From NCBI GenBank assembly GCA_947382355.1, contig CANCYR010000001.1:62001-126000 (forward strand): a stretch of DNA of 64,000 nucleotides. Direction: 5' to 3'. Position 1 is the stretch's first letter, and the number at the start of each line of letters is the position of its first letter. This document shows, piece by piece, positions 34,468 through 43,602 of this stretch. This DNA comes from an uncultured Lachnospiraceae bacterium. Its GTDB lineage: Bacteria; Bacillota; Clostridia; Lachnospirales; Lachnospiraceae. A program made the translations under genes and the position numbers. The notes under the pieces were generated by a model. That model was not told the origin of the DNA. It did no database searches and saw only the letters and a list, made by a program, of their open reading frames with translations.

Positions 34468-35562
34468 ATGCGCAGGATTTTAATTTTTGCAAACACATAT
34501 TATCAATTGATTTTGGCAATACAGATGAAGCTGACAATATTTAGCGAGGATTATGTATGTCTTGCTTTATCAGACCATTCTGGTAATGCAGAGAATGTAT
34601 TTGAAAGAATGGAAAAGGAAAAATTTTTTGACGAGTGTGTATTTGTTCGTTCCAAGGGAGTAATTCAGGGGCGAGGGTTTTGGCAGAAGTGCAAAGAAAT
34701 AGTACAATTAAGTTTTTTTAAGAAAAATGATTATGCTTTTTACTTAAAGGATTTGCATTCTTTAAGCTTTGATGAGTTAATTTGTTACAATTTAGAGGTG
34801 GATATCTACGGCATTTTTTCCATTTTATCTGGATATAACGATAAAATTCAGTATTCCTCATACGAGGAGGGAATGTTGTCGTATGATAATTTTTATTATG
34901 ATTCTACAAAATTCAAATTGATTAGAAAACTGAGGAAAATGGTTGGAAAACCGGCAATTTTCGACCGCTACGAGAAGTTCTACTGTGTTTATCCGGAACT
35001 GTATCAGGGCTTTCTAAAGCCCGTGGCAATACCGCAGATATCGACTGAAAATGAAAGATTGAAAAATCTGGTGGCTGGGATATTCCGGATACAGGGCGGC
35101 GTGGACTATTCCAAATACAAATATATCTATTTTGAATCTGTCTACGATACGGAAGGAAGGGGAATCGGGGAACTGGACTTTTTGTTAAATTTCGCCGACA
35201 GGGTAGGAAAGGAAAACATATTGGTCAAAAAGCATCCACGCAGCACGGTGCATGTGTTTGAAGAAAACGGAATCGCGGTAGATACAAATTCCTCCGCGCC
35301 GTTTGAAGCCCTTCAGCTCAATTATGACATGAAAGGATGCACCTTTGTCAGTGCAATGTCGGGCAGCGTATTGTCCATTAATTCTGTGGTAGAGCATCCG
35401 TCGCCGGTTCTGATGATTTATCCGATGACAGAGTATGCAAAGTATGAAGACATGAAAAAATTTGCCATGCATGTGCAGGATGTGATTGACCAATTCCAAA
35501 AAAACGGAAAATTAATGCACATTTCGGTTGCGCATACCGTGGACGATTTGTCGCAAAAATAA
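34468..35562 (+). CDS. GT52/polysialyltransferase-like glycosyltransferase
   Basis: 364 residues from the ATG at 34468 (AAAGG upstream); ATG 34444 is an alternative. ILIFANTYYQLILAIQMK resembles the N-terminus of GT52 and related bacterial sialyltransferases. In the second half, ILVKKHPRSTVHVFEENGIAV and later FVSAMSGSVLSINSV match the KxHPR and SG-S motifs of the sialyltransferase group. Those enzymes use CMP-activated nonulosonates, and this operon also carries a CMP-sugar-type synthetase (39163) and a KdsC-like phosphatase (42902). Function is inferred; the family link is from memory of motifs. Confidence 0.7.
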   Translation: MRRILIFANTYYQLILAIQMKLTIFSEDYVCLALSDHSGNAENVFERMEKEKFFDECVFVRSKGVIQGRGFWQKCKEIVQLSFFKKNDYAFYLKDLHSLSFDELICYNLEVDIYGIFSILSGYNDKIQYSSYEEGMLSYDNFYYDSTKFKLIRKLRKMVGKPAIFDRYEKFYCVYPELYQGFLKPVAIPQISTENERLKNLVAGIFRIQGGVDYSKYKYIYFESVYDTEGRGIGELDFLLNFADRVGKENILVKKHPRSTVHVFEENGIAVDTNSSAPFEALQLNYDMKGCTFVSAMSGSVLSINSVVEHPSPVLMIYPMTEYAKYEDMKKFAMHVQDVIDQFQKNGKLMHISVAHTVDDLSQK

Positions 35563-35589
35563 GAAAAGGAATCATAAAGTGACGACAGT

Positions 35590-36996
35590 ATGAATCAGAA
35601 GTACAAATATTTATTAAAAAATACAGGAATACTTACCATTAGTAATTTTGCATCCAAGATACTTGTTTTTTTACTGGTGCCATTATATACAAGTGTTCTG
35701 TCGACGGCAGAAATGGGAATCTATGATTTGATTGTCTCAACCGTATCGCTGCTCTATCCCGTGCTGACACTCAACATTGTGGACGGAGTCATGCGCTTTG
35801 CGATGGACAAGGCATACGACAGAGGGCAGGTGGCGCTTATTGGAATCCGCTATATCATAATGAGCATGGCGGTGGTTGCAATGGGTTTGGTTCCGTGTCA
35901 TTATATAAAACTGTTTCAGAATATCCATGGGATAGAGTATCTGGTATTTTTATATTATTTCTCTTATACCTTAAACCAGTATTTCATCCAGTTGGCTAAG
36001 GGAATGGAAAAAGTAAAGCACATGGCGGTTGCCGGTATTATAAGCACGGTTATGATGCTTGGCGGGAATATACTTGGTCTTTTGGTTTTTAAGATGGGAT
36101 TGACAGGATTTCTTTGGGCGAACATTTTGGCACAGTTAGTCCCGGCAATTTATTATTTCTTCGTGTTGCGCTTCTATTCTTTCTTTCAGGACGTTAAATA
36201 TGACAGGGCATTAAATAAGGAGATGATGTCCTATTGCCTGCCGCTTATTTTCTCTACGGTGGGGTGGTGGATTAACAGCGCATCGGACCGGTATGTGGTA
36301 ACGGCTATATGCGGCGTCAGTGTAAATGGCGTTCTGTCCGTCTCTTATAAAATCCCCAGTATTATTAACACTGTTTTTGGAATGTTTGGCCAGGCATGGC
36401 AGATTTCCGCAATCAAGGAGTACGGAAAAAAGGATTCCAAAGAGTTTTATGCGGATTCGTTTGCGGTTATCAATTTCATGATGTGCGCAGGATGTACTTT
36501 TATCATTGTGCTTTCCAAACCATTGGCAAGGCTGTTATATGCAAAGGAGTTTTATGCCGCATGGCAATATGCTCCGTTCTTGGTAGTGAGTACGGTTTTT
36601 AACACGGCGTCAGGGCTGGTAGGTCCGATGCTGTCCGCTATAAAGGACTCAAAATCCATGGCGAAATCCGCAATTTATGGCGCGGGGACAAATGTTTTTT
36701 TGAATATCGTTTTAGTGTATCTGATGGGGGCGCAGGGGGCGGCGATTGCCACCGCCATTTCAGCATTCATTATCTACTATGTCAGAAAACGGGCAATCGG
36801 GGAAGGTTTGCAAATAAAAAATCCGGTGGTATTTTGGACAATGTGGGGGCTTGTCTGTCTACAGGCCTTATTAGAAATTTACACCTCGCTTTGGATTGTG
36901 GAAATTATGGTCGTCATAATCATTGTGCTGATGAATTATAAGCTTGTTAAGCAGATTTTACAAAGAATTTTAAGATATCAGGTTTATGGCTCTTAA
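35590..36996 (+). CDS. wzx: polysaccharide flippase (Wzx/MATE-like)
   Basis: 468 residues, about 13-14 hydrophobic segments along the length. The opening LLKNTGILTISNFASKILVFLLVPLYTSVLSTAEMGIYDLI is the standard Wzx/RfbX start. It moves undecaprenyl-linked repeat units from the inside to the outside face, after which a Wzy protein joins them. It sits right after the GT52-like transferase and before two acyltransferase genes. Confidence 0.93.
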   Translation: MNQKYKYLLKNTGILTISNFASKILVFLLVPLYTSVLSTAEMGIYDLIVSTVSLLYPVLTLNIVDGVMRFAMDKAYDRGQVALIGIRYIIMSMAVVAMGLVPCHYIKLFQNIHGIEYLVFLYYFSYTLNQYFIQLAKGMEKVKHMAVAGIISTVMMLGGNILGLLVFKMGLTGFLWANILAQLVPAIYYFFVLRFYSFFQDVKYDRALNKEMMSYCLPLIFSTVGWWINSASDRYVVTAICGVSVNGVLSVSYKIPSIINTVFGMFGQAWQISAIKEYGKKDSKEFYADSFAVINFMMCAGCTFIIVLSKPLARLLYAKEFYAAWQYAPFLVVSTVFNTASGLVGPMLSAIKDSKSMAKSAIYGAGTNVFLNIVLVYLMGAQGAAIATAISAFIIYYVRKRAIGEGLQIKNPVVFWTMWGLVCLQALLEIYTSLWIVEIMVVIIIVLMNYKLVKQILQRILRYQVYGS

Positions 36997-37061
36997 GCTG
37001 CTGATATTTTGTATGGAGAATTGTGCGGGAAATGAAAGGAAACAGGGAGGCTGGTAATAAG

Positions 37062-38165
37062 ATGAATAATCAAACAAAAATGCCAAAGAAGGAGAGAATG
37101 CATTATCTTGATTTACTAAAGGGCATTGGGATTGTTTTGGTCGTGCTCGGGCATAACAGCTTTCACGATTATGTCACGCAGGCAATCTATTTTTTCCATA
37201 TGCCGCTGTTTTTTGTGATTAGTGGTTTCCTGGACAAACTGGAGGGTGTGTCGTTTGGGGACTATTTCAGGAAAAAAATGAAAAGGTTAATGTACCCATA
37301 CATAACCTTTGGCGTTCTTATCATTATATATAATACGTTGTTTGACATTTTATCAGGCAGCCGGAGTTCGGCAAAACTGATGAAAAGAATTGCGGCACTG
37401 GCGTATGGAAACCTGATTTGGGAAAATAATAGTGAATATATTGGAACACTGTGGTTTTTGGCGGGACTATTCTGTTCAGGCATGATTGCCTATGGTATTT
37501 ACCGTGCTTCAGAAAAAAGCCGGGTGAAGCTGTTTATATTTTGCGGTATATCAATGCTTGCAGCAGCGGGAATGGCGGTTATTAAAAATAAATATCCGGC
37601 AAGGCTTCCGGCGGTGCGGCTTCCGTGGTGTTTGGATGTGGCGTTGATTGGAGCGCTGTTTTATCTTGCAGGATATTTTTGGCGTCAGAAATGGCACGAT
37701 AAAGTGAACCGGACATATCAGGGAATCTTTCTTTTGGCGGCGGGTTTTTTACTGGGGACTTTCAATCTGTCATACATGAAGTTCCGGGGCTATGAAATGC
37801 TGCGTACCGATATGCTTCAGATGAATTATGGAATCATCCCTTTGTATTTTGTGAGCGCCCTGTTTATTTCGCTGGGGCTTATGGTTGTCCTAAAAAATAT
37901 CTACCACGGAAAAATGCGCTGGATGGAGAAGCTGGGGCAGTTAAGTATGTTGATTATGATTGACCACATTTATATCCAGCAGATAATTGCAAGAATACTG
38001 AACCACTTCAACAGAAATTTATGGATAATCAGTTTTCCCGTAAGTTTGGCAATTTCCATAGCGTTTGCATTGATAATAGATAAGTATCTGGGATTTTTAG
38101 CGGACTATGGGAAATTGAAAATACTATTGGGAAGAAGGAGTAGTAGGAATGGAAGGGAGTCGTAG
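37062..38165 (+). CDS. acyltransferase-3 family membrane protein
   Basis: 367 residues from the ATG at 37062 (GGGAGG 11 nt upstream; starts at 37023 and 37032 are possible). HYLDLLKGIGIVLVVLGHN contains the family's catalytic His, and FFHMPLFFVISGFLDK is the second conserved block. About ten helices. It resembles oacyl-transferases acting on exopolysaccharide (O-acetyl or succinyl groups). It overlaps the following, frameshifted acyltransferase by 17 bp. Confidence 0.88.
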   Translation: MNNQTKMPKKERMHYLDLLKGIGIVLVVLGHNSFHDYVTQAIYFFHMPLFFVISGFLDKLEGVSFGDYFRKKMKRLMYPYITFGVLIIIYNTLFDILSGSRSSAKLMKRIAALAYGNLIWENNSEYIGTLWFLAGLFCSGMIAYGIYRASEKSRVKLFIFCGISMLAAAGMAVIKNKYPARLPAVRLPWCLDVALIGALFYLAGYFWRQKWHDKVNRTYQGIFLLAAGFLLGTFNLSYMKFRGYEMLRTDMLQMNYGIIPLYFVSALFISLGLMVVLKNIYHGKMRWMEKLGQLSMLIMIDHIYIQQIIARILNHFNRNLWIISFPVSLAISIAFALIIDKYLGFLADYGKLKILLGRRSSRNGRES

Positions 38166-39161
38166 TGCATACTTTGATCAGTTAAAATTTGCGTTGATTT
38201 GTCAGGTGGTGATAGTACATGCGTTCGGATATCATGTTGAACAGAATCTAAATCTTGGTGCGCTGCTTGTGTTTATAAACACATTTTTCATGCCGTTGTT
38301 TGCTTTTGTTTCCGGATTATTTCACAGCGATAATCATATATCGAAGAGATTTATATTGTTGATAACCTACGGGTTATATTTTAAGGCTTTAGAATGGCTG
38401 ATTGGCAGTTTAACCCAGCATGTATGGGGAGGATTCAGTTTGTTTAAGGAGACGACTATAGCCTGGTATATATTTGCTTTGGCGTTATGGGAGGGTTTTT
38501 CGTATTTGGTCAGAAAGGTAAATCCTAAATTCGTGCTGGCAGGCGCCGTCATTATTGGTTCCCTTGCAGGCTATGACGCAATGGTGACAGGTTCGTACTT
38601 TTTTTCACGGGTAATTGTTTTCTTTCCGTTTTTTATATGGGGGTGATTGCGGATAAAGAGAAAGTACTAACCTTTATAAAAGGGAAGAAGTCCGCAAGAT
38701 TGACAGCCTTAAAATTTACGTGTATGATTTTAATGTTTCTATATGCTGTGATATGTGTAGTGTGCCGTGACAAGATTTGGGATCTTGCCTCACTTGTGGT
38801 GCCAACAACATTACTTACCGAGATGCCGTTTAAAGCTAATATTCTGACAAGATTTGCATATTATGCGGGAGTGGTTGTAATAGCAATCGGCTTTATGGCA
38901 ATCATACCACAGAAGGAAATCGGGAGGGGAATATTTGCAAAATGGGGACAGCGGACACTGCAGGTTTATATATATCATATATTCATTAGGGATATATTTG
39001 ATAAGAATGGCTGGGCAGAGTGGCTGTGTTCTTCAACTTACCGTATTTTTTTGTATATAATAATGAATGTTTTGTTTGCAATTATTCTGTCACAAAAGGT
39101 ATTTTCCATACCGACAGACTATATTAAAAACAATCTTTTTAAAAGAAATCAGGAGGTTTAA
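38149..39161 (+). pseudogene. acyltransferase-3 gene split by a frameshift at a short G tract
   Basis: Two adjoining frames together make one acyltransferase. The first (38149-38646, 165 residues) begins SAYFDQLKFALICQVVIVHAFGYH and has the FMPLFAFVSGLFH block. The second (38637-39161, 174 residues) continues with helices and ends near WGQRTLQVYIYHIFIRD, the typical C-terminal part. The switch occurs at G5 (38639-38643): one more G would read I-W-G-V-I-A-D-K through the joint. Start 38149 has AAGGAG 9 nt upstream. It is either a true frameshift, a slippage-off state, or a sequencing error. Confidence 0.8.
38639..38643 (+). repeat. G5 tract at the frameshift junction
   Basis: Five G at the exact point where the two acyltransferase frames meet. 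It is shorter than the G11 and G9 tracts in neighbouring genes, so ongoing slippage here is less certain. Confidence 0.6.
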
Positions 39162-39162
39162 G

Positions 39163-39825
39163 ATGAAAGTAGTATCATTTATTCCAATAAAATTGAATAA
39201 CCAGAGACTGCCTGGAAAGAACACCATGCTTTTAAACGGGCGTCCGACCTGTGATTATATTTTTGAGACAATCAGCAATGTAGATACGGTTGACGAGAAA
39301 TATGTCTATTGCAGTGACGAGGCAATCAAGCCATATATCGCTCCCTATGAAGAGAAGGGACTGTCTTTTTTGAAGAGGGATTCCTATTTGGACGGCTTTC
39401 AGGTAAAAGGCCTGGAGATTATTGAGCGTTTTGTGAAGGATGTGGATGCGGATATTTATGTGCTGACCCACGTTACGCAGCCCTTTACCAAATCAGAATC
39501 CATAAAAAAGGCGTTGGATAAGGTGGTTTCCGGTGAGTATGATTCCGCATTTTCAGCAGTTGTCCTGCAGGATTATATGTGGATGAACGGGAAGCCGTTC
39601 AACTATGATATGAAGAATATTGTCCGGACACAGGATTTGGAACCTATTTATATGGAGACAGGGGCATTTTTCATTTTCCGAAAGGAAGTTTTTACAAAGC
39701 TCGGACAGAGAATCGGCGAGAAACCATATATTTATGAAATCGACCAGTTTGAGGCAGTCGATATTGATACGGCAGAGGATTTTGAATTTGCAAAGGTGGT
39801 AGCTGCTTATTTGCAAAACCAATAG
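39163..39825 (+). CDS. acylneuraminate cytidylyltransferase-family protein (CMP-sugar synthetase-like)
   Basis: 220 residues from the ATG at 39163, with AGGAGG 6 nt upstream. IPIKLNNQRLPGKNTMLLNGRP parallels the NeuA/KdsB N-terminal IPARxxSxRLPxKN nucleotide-binding loop, with K and N replacing the usual A and S. THVTQPFTKSESIKKAL and METGAFFIFRK fit NeuA, and YEIDQFEAVDIDTAEDFEFA contains the closing D-x-D-T-x-x-D metal motif. It would activate an ulosonic acid with CTP. No NeuB-type synthase lies in the window, but a DRE-TIM aldolase follows. Confidence 0.88.
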   Translation: MKVVSFIPIKLNNQRLPGKNTMLLNGRPTCDYIFETISNVDTVDEKYVYCSDEAIKPYIAPYEEKGLSFLKRDSYLDGFQVKGLEIIERFVKDVDADIYVLTHVTQPFTKSESIKKALDKVVSGEYDSAFSAVVLQDYMWMNGKPFNYDMKNIVRTQDLEPIYMETGAFFIFRKEVFTKLGQRIGEKPYIYEIDQFEAVDIDTAEDFEFAKVVAAYLQNQ

Positions 39826-39867
39826 AGGAAGTTGGTAAATGCGGAACGAATCAGGAAGGGATATAAT

Positions 39868-39972
39868 ATGGCAAGCAGGTATAGAACCTTTTTAAGACAG
39901 GGAATAAACAGGAAAAATAGGGGCAGACTTTATAATCATAACTTTACTATTAAGGAAAAGGCATATCGATGA
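39868..39972 (+). pseudogene. N-terminal remnant of a DUF1919-like gene
   Basis: A 34-codon frame with a good AGGAAGGG site 8 nt upstream. It reads MASRYRTFLRQ..., rich in Arg, up to LYNHNFTI, then a short unrelated end and TGA. The R-x-L-x-N-x-N-F-T-I pattern is the start of DUF1919-type exopolysaccharide proteins, in which I-S-N-N-C-W-G-G would follow; here the rest is missing. So a DUF1919 gene was probably deleted between the cytidylyltransferase and the aldolase. The family link is from motif memory only. Confidence 0.45.
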
Positions 39973-40042
39973 GTTTAATTATGTATCTTGTTTTGAACAG
40001 CACCTATAAAATAATTTAGAGACAAAAGTGAGGTCATGTCAG

Positions 40043-41659
40043 ATGAAAAATGTTAGTATTCTTGATTGTACTCTTAGAGACGGCGGGAGAATTATTGACT
40101 GTGCATTTCCCGACCAGGAAATAAAGGAAATTGCCGATAAGCTTGCAAACGCCAAGATTGATATTGTGGAAGTGGGCTTCCTGCGGGATTCCAAAGACGT
40201 GAAGTATAAGGGAAACAGCACCTTTTTTACGGATGTGGATCAGATGATTCCGTTTTTGGACAAGTCCAAAAAAAATACAATGTATGTTGCCTTTATTGAT
40301 TATGGCATGTTTGATTTTCAGACATTGAAGCCGTTTAATGGAGAGTCCATTGATGGAATACGTTTTGGATTTACCAAAAAAAGTTACATGGAGAACCGGG
40401 CAGAGCTTTTGGAATGTATGCAGGAGATTAAGGATAAGGGCTACAAGCTTTTTGTGCAGGGAGTGAATTCCCTGAATTATTCAGACCGGGAGATTCTGGA
40501 GCTGGTGGATATGGTAAATGAAGTCCATCCATACAGCTTTGGCATTGTGGATACCTATGGTGCTATGTATATGGATGATGTGGATCGTATTTACGGACTG
40601 ATTGACCACAATATGGATAAGGATATTTGTATTAACTTCCATTCACACAATAATTATCAGCTTTCCTTTGCCTTTGCCCAGGAGGTCATAAAGCTGAGCA
40701 GGGGTTCCCGGAAAATCATAATAGACGGGACTTTAGGAGGAATGGGCAAGGTTGCAGGAAATCTGAACACGGAGCTGATTGTGGACTATCTGGTGAGAAA
40801 GCTTCAATACGATTATGAGGTGGATGATGTTCTTGACATGCTGGATGATTATATTTACAAATATTCTTTAAAGCATAAATGGGGATATTCTACTGCCGCC
40901 ATGATGGCAGGCATTTATAAGTCTCATCCCAACAATGTGATTTACCTGACGGAAAAATACAGGCTGGACACAAAGGATATCGGGAAAATACTTTCCATGA
41001 TTGCCCCGGATAAAAGGCAGCGTTACGATTATGATAATATCCAGAAATTATATATTGAATATGTTGCGGATAAAATTGATGACTATCAGACCATACAGGA
41101 ATTGAAAGCTGCAATAGGAGACAGAGAGGTATTGGTTCTCGTTCCGGGCAATTCCCTGAATACGTACAGGGAGCAGATAGACGATTATGCAAAGGAACAG
41201 AAAAGCCTGGTAATCAGTGTGAATTTCATTGCTGATAATCCGGAAGCCTATGCCTTTTTTGGAAACCAGAAAAGATATGCAATGCTGCAGAAAAAGCGCA
41301 GCGGGAGAAAGGTAATCATCAGCTCCAATATTGAGTCGGATGGAGATGACATTGTTGTCAATTATCACAGCCTGATTAACAGAGGCTATAAGTATTTTGA
41401 AAATACAACCATTATGCTGTTGAATTTATTAAAGCGTCTGGAGGTATCCAAAATTTCCATTGCAGGCTTTGACGGCTTTGATGCCGGAAAAGCAAGCAAT
41501 TATGCCGATGAGACCTTTCAGAATGACCGTCATGTTGCAGAGTTTGATGCTTTGAATGAAGAGATTTCAAAAATGTTCTCTGAAATAGTAAAGACGCTGG
41601 AAGGAAAATGTGAAATAAAGATGATTACGCCTGGAAGATTTGAAGAGATTTTAGAATAA
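40043..41659 (+). CDS. DRE-TIM (HMGL-like) aldolase fused to a second domain with a GNSL motif
   Basis: 538 residues from the ATG at 40043 (GAGG 9 nt upstream). Residues ~3-290 are an HMG-CoA-lyase-like barrel: LDCTLRDGGRIID (Arg12-Asp13, metal-binding Asp), VEVGFLRDS, FGIVDTYGAMY, FHSHNNYQ with metal ligands His200 and His202, and IDGTLGGMGKVAGN. This fits 4-hydroxy-2-oxovalerate-aldolase-type chemistry with pyruvate. From residue ~362, VLVLVPGNSLNTYREQI begins a separate Rossmann-like domain recalling the G-x-G-x-S-L start of Maf/DUF115 or GT42 proteins. In a glycan operon it may build an ulosonic acid. Function is inferred. Confidence 0.8.
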   Translation: MKNVSILDCTLRDGGRIIDCAFPDQEIKEIADKLANAKIDIVEVGFLRDSKDVKYKGNSTFFTDVDQMIPFLDKSKKNTMYVAFIDYGMFDFQTLKPFNGESIDGIRFGFTKKSYMENRAELLECMQEIKDKGYKLFVQGVNSLNYSDREILELVDMVNEVHPYSFGIVDTYGAMYMDDVDRIYGLIDHNMDKDICINFHSHNNYQLSFAFAQEVIKLSRGSRKIIIDGTLGGMGKVAGNLNTELIVDYLVRKLQYDYEVDDVLDMLDDYIYKYSLKHKWGYSTAAMMAGIYKSHPNNVIYLTEKYRLDTKDIGKILSMIAPDKRQRYDYDNIQKLYIEYVADKIDDYQTIQELKAAIGDREVLVLVPGNSLNTYREQIDDYAKEQKSLVISVNFIADNPEAYAFFGNQKRYAMLQKKRSGRKVIISSNIESDGDDIVVNYHSLINRGYKYFENTTIMLLNLLKRLEVSKISIAGFDGFDAGKASNYADETFQNDRHVAEFDALNEEISKMFSEIVKTLEGKCEIKMITPGRFEEILE

Positions 41660-41690
41660 AAGGCAATAAGAAGGATGTAGGAACGCTGTT

Positions 41691-42782
41691 ATGGGTACAA
41701 TGGAAGCAACAGAGGACAGAACAGTGCAAAAAGACATGGCTTTTGAAATCATGCGTGTATTGGCAATATTTTTTGTTATATTTAACCATACAGGTAACAG
41801 GGGGTACTTGCTGTTTTCCCAACGGGAGCCTGGAAGCATTCAGTTCTGGTTTTATTTGTTTGCTTCCATTTTTTGCAAATTTTCCGTGCCTCTGTTTTTT
41901 ATGATATCAGGAGCGTTGATGCTGGGAAAAGAGGAAGCATTTGCAAAAACGGTCAGAAGGATTGGGAGATTTCTGATTGTAATGATTGGCATTTCGTTTA
42001 TGTACTATTTGTTTAATGCAATAACCTGGGGAGAACAGGCAAGTCTGCCGGGATTTTTAAAATTACTTTATACATCTTCGGTAAGTACACATTTATGGTA
42101 TCTTTATGCCTATGTTGGATATTTGTTGGTTTTGCCTGTTTTAAGGGCGGCAGTCCGTAGTCTGGAGGAAAAATATTATATATTTTTATTTGGGCTATGT
42201 ATAGTTTATAACGGTATTATTCCCAGCATGGAATTTCTTGCATTTAAAGGAGCGGTACATATCACTGGAGAGTTTGATATAGGCTGGTTGTTTTCCAGAT
42301 GCGTTTTTTATCCTTTGATAGGATATTATGTGAATAACAAAATGCAGATTGAAAAGGTGAAGGGCAAGATGGGATTGCTGATTGGAACGGACATAGTATG
42401 TATGGGTATTTCCGCCGTTATGGATTATCAAAAGATGAAGGTTATGGGGAAATATACAGAAATGTATCCATTCCATGTGTCATTTCTTGCACTTCATGCG
42501 GTTGTTATATTTATTGTCATAAAGTATTGGATGGCGCATCACAGCATTGCAGGAAAATTACAAAAAGTCATACTTTCTGCAGGAGCTTCTTCATTTGGCA
42601 TTTACTTGATACATGTGTTTTTCCTGCGTATGGCATGGTTTGGGAAATTTGTGGACCGGTTGTGCAAAATAGGGATAAATGGATTGTTTTCGTGCTGTGT
42701 GGGATGTGCAGCGGTTTTTGGAATATCATGGCTGTGCATTGTGGTTGTAAAAAAGGTTCCTTTGTTAAACAAGCTGGTCTGA
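41691..42782 (+). CDS. acyltransferase-3 family membrane protein (WecH/OatA-like)
   Basis: 363 residues, ten hydrophobic segments. MAFEIMRVLAIFFVIFNHTG carries the R-x-L-A...H catalytic block, and FCKFSVPLFFMISGALML is the second motif. ASSFGIYLIHVFFLR near the C-terminus is standard. It would O-acylate the glycan or another surface sugar. Fourth acyltransferase-3 gene of the operon. The 119 nt to the next gene hold nothing notable. Confidence 0.88.
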   Translation: MGTMEATEDRTVQKDMAFEIMRVLAIFFVIFNHTGNRGYLLFSQREPGSIQFWFYLFASIFCKFSVPLFFMISGALMLGKEEAFAKTVRRIGRFLIVMIGISFMYYLFNAITWGEQASLPGFLKLLYTSSVSTHLWYLYAYVGYLLVLPVLRAAVRSLEEKYYIFLFGLCIVYNGIIPSMEFLAFKGAVHITGEFDIGWLFSRCVFYPLIGYYVNNKMQIEKVKGKMGLLIGTDIVCMGISAVMDYQKMKVMGKYTEMYPFHVSFLALHAVVIFIVIKYWMAHHSIAGKLQKVILSAGASSFGIYLIHVFFLRMAWFGKFVDRLCKIGINGLFSCCVGCAAVFGISWLCIVVVKKVPLLNKLV

Positions 42783-42901
42783 TTAATTTTCAGGGAAGCG
42801 GCAAGGGAAACGCAGAATTTTATAGAAAATGTAATTGCAGATTAGATGGACAGAGAAGAAAAACAGAATAGAAAAGATAATGGAAAGAAGAGGACATATA
42901 A

Positions 42902-43366
42902 GTGAGGGATATTAATTATTTAGTAATGGATGTAGACGGCACCCTTACCGATGGAAAAATTTATATGGGCAGCAATGGTGAATTGTGTAAGGCATTTAAC
43001 ATTAAAGACGGTTGCGGAATCCATGACATATTGATTCCGTCGGGCATCATGCCGGTAATTATCACGGGGCGGAAATCAGATATTGTGCTGAACCGCTGCA
43101 GGGAGCTTGGGATAACGGAAGTATACCAGGGGATTTCTGATAAAACCGGGGTATTGCGCTCTGTTGCGTCAGATTTATCCAAGGTTGCTTATATTGGGGA
43201 TGATATTAATGACCTTGTCTGTATGAATGCCATTAAAGAGGCCGGCGGTCTGATTGGCTGTCCGGCAGATGCGTCAGCAAAGGTTTTGGCTGCTGCCGAT
43301 TATGTGGCAGGGCATAAAGGCGGCGATGGAGCTGTAAGGGATTTTATAGAGTGGCTGATGGAGTGA
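42902..43366 (+). CDS. KdsC/YrbI-type HAD phosphatase
   Basis: 154 residues with a GTG start at 42902 (AGAGGA 8 nt upstream). HAD motif I is VMDVDGTLTDG with Asp10 and Asp12, motif II IITGR, and the closing motif YIGDDINDLVCM. The size and lack of a cap domain match KDO-8-phosphate phosphatase and related ulosonate-9-phosphate phosphatases, which work as tetramers. In this operon it could dephosphorylate an ulosonic acid phosphate before activation by the NeuA-like enzyme at 39163. Confidence 0.9.
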   Translation: MRDINYLVMDVDGTLTDGKIYMGSNGELCKAFNIKDGCGIHDILIPSGIMPVIITGRKSDIVLNRCRELGITEVYQGISDKTGVLRSVASDLSKVAYIGDDINDLVCMNAIKEAGGLIGCPADASAKVLAAADYVAGHKGGDGAVRDFIEWLME

Positions 43367-43410
43367 TGATTTTTTTATCTCTTTTACATTTTGTGATTGC
43401 TTTAGTGTGA

Positions 43411-43602
43411 ATGCAGGTTTCTTTTATCCTGTCAGGGAAGGTACGCTTATGCATTGGCATTTTACTGGCGGTAATTTTAACGGCACCTACTATGAGAGAA
43501 AACTATTATTATTCATCATATTTTAATTCCTACCGGTATTTGCTGTTTGGACTAAGTTATGTGGCAAAAGACAGGGGTAATATTAGGAGAAAAATAATAT
43601 GA
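43411..43602 (+). pseudogene. short frame resembling a truncated copy of the next gene's N-terminus
   Basis: A 63-codon frame with no clear ribosome site and an in-frame stop just before it. It has one hydrophobic helix, then a Tyr-rich loop (NYYYSSYFNSYRY) and LLFGLSYV. The last part lines up with residues ~57-66 of the downstream membrane protein (QYICFGIAYI), which has the same order of helix, Tyr/Gly loop and helix. I read it as a decayed N-terminal paralogue; a true small membrane protein is possible. Confidence 0.3.

Noticed and set aside
42398-42871. Plus-strand frame overlapping the end of an acyltransferase gene
   Set aside because: Cys/His-rich, out of frame with a well-defined membrane enzyme, and without a ribosome site.
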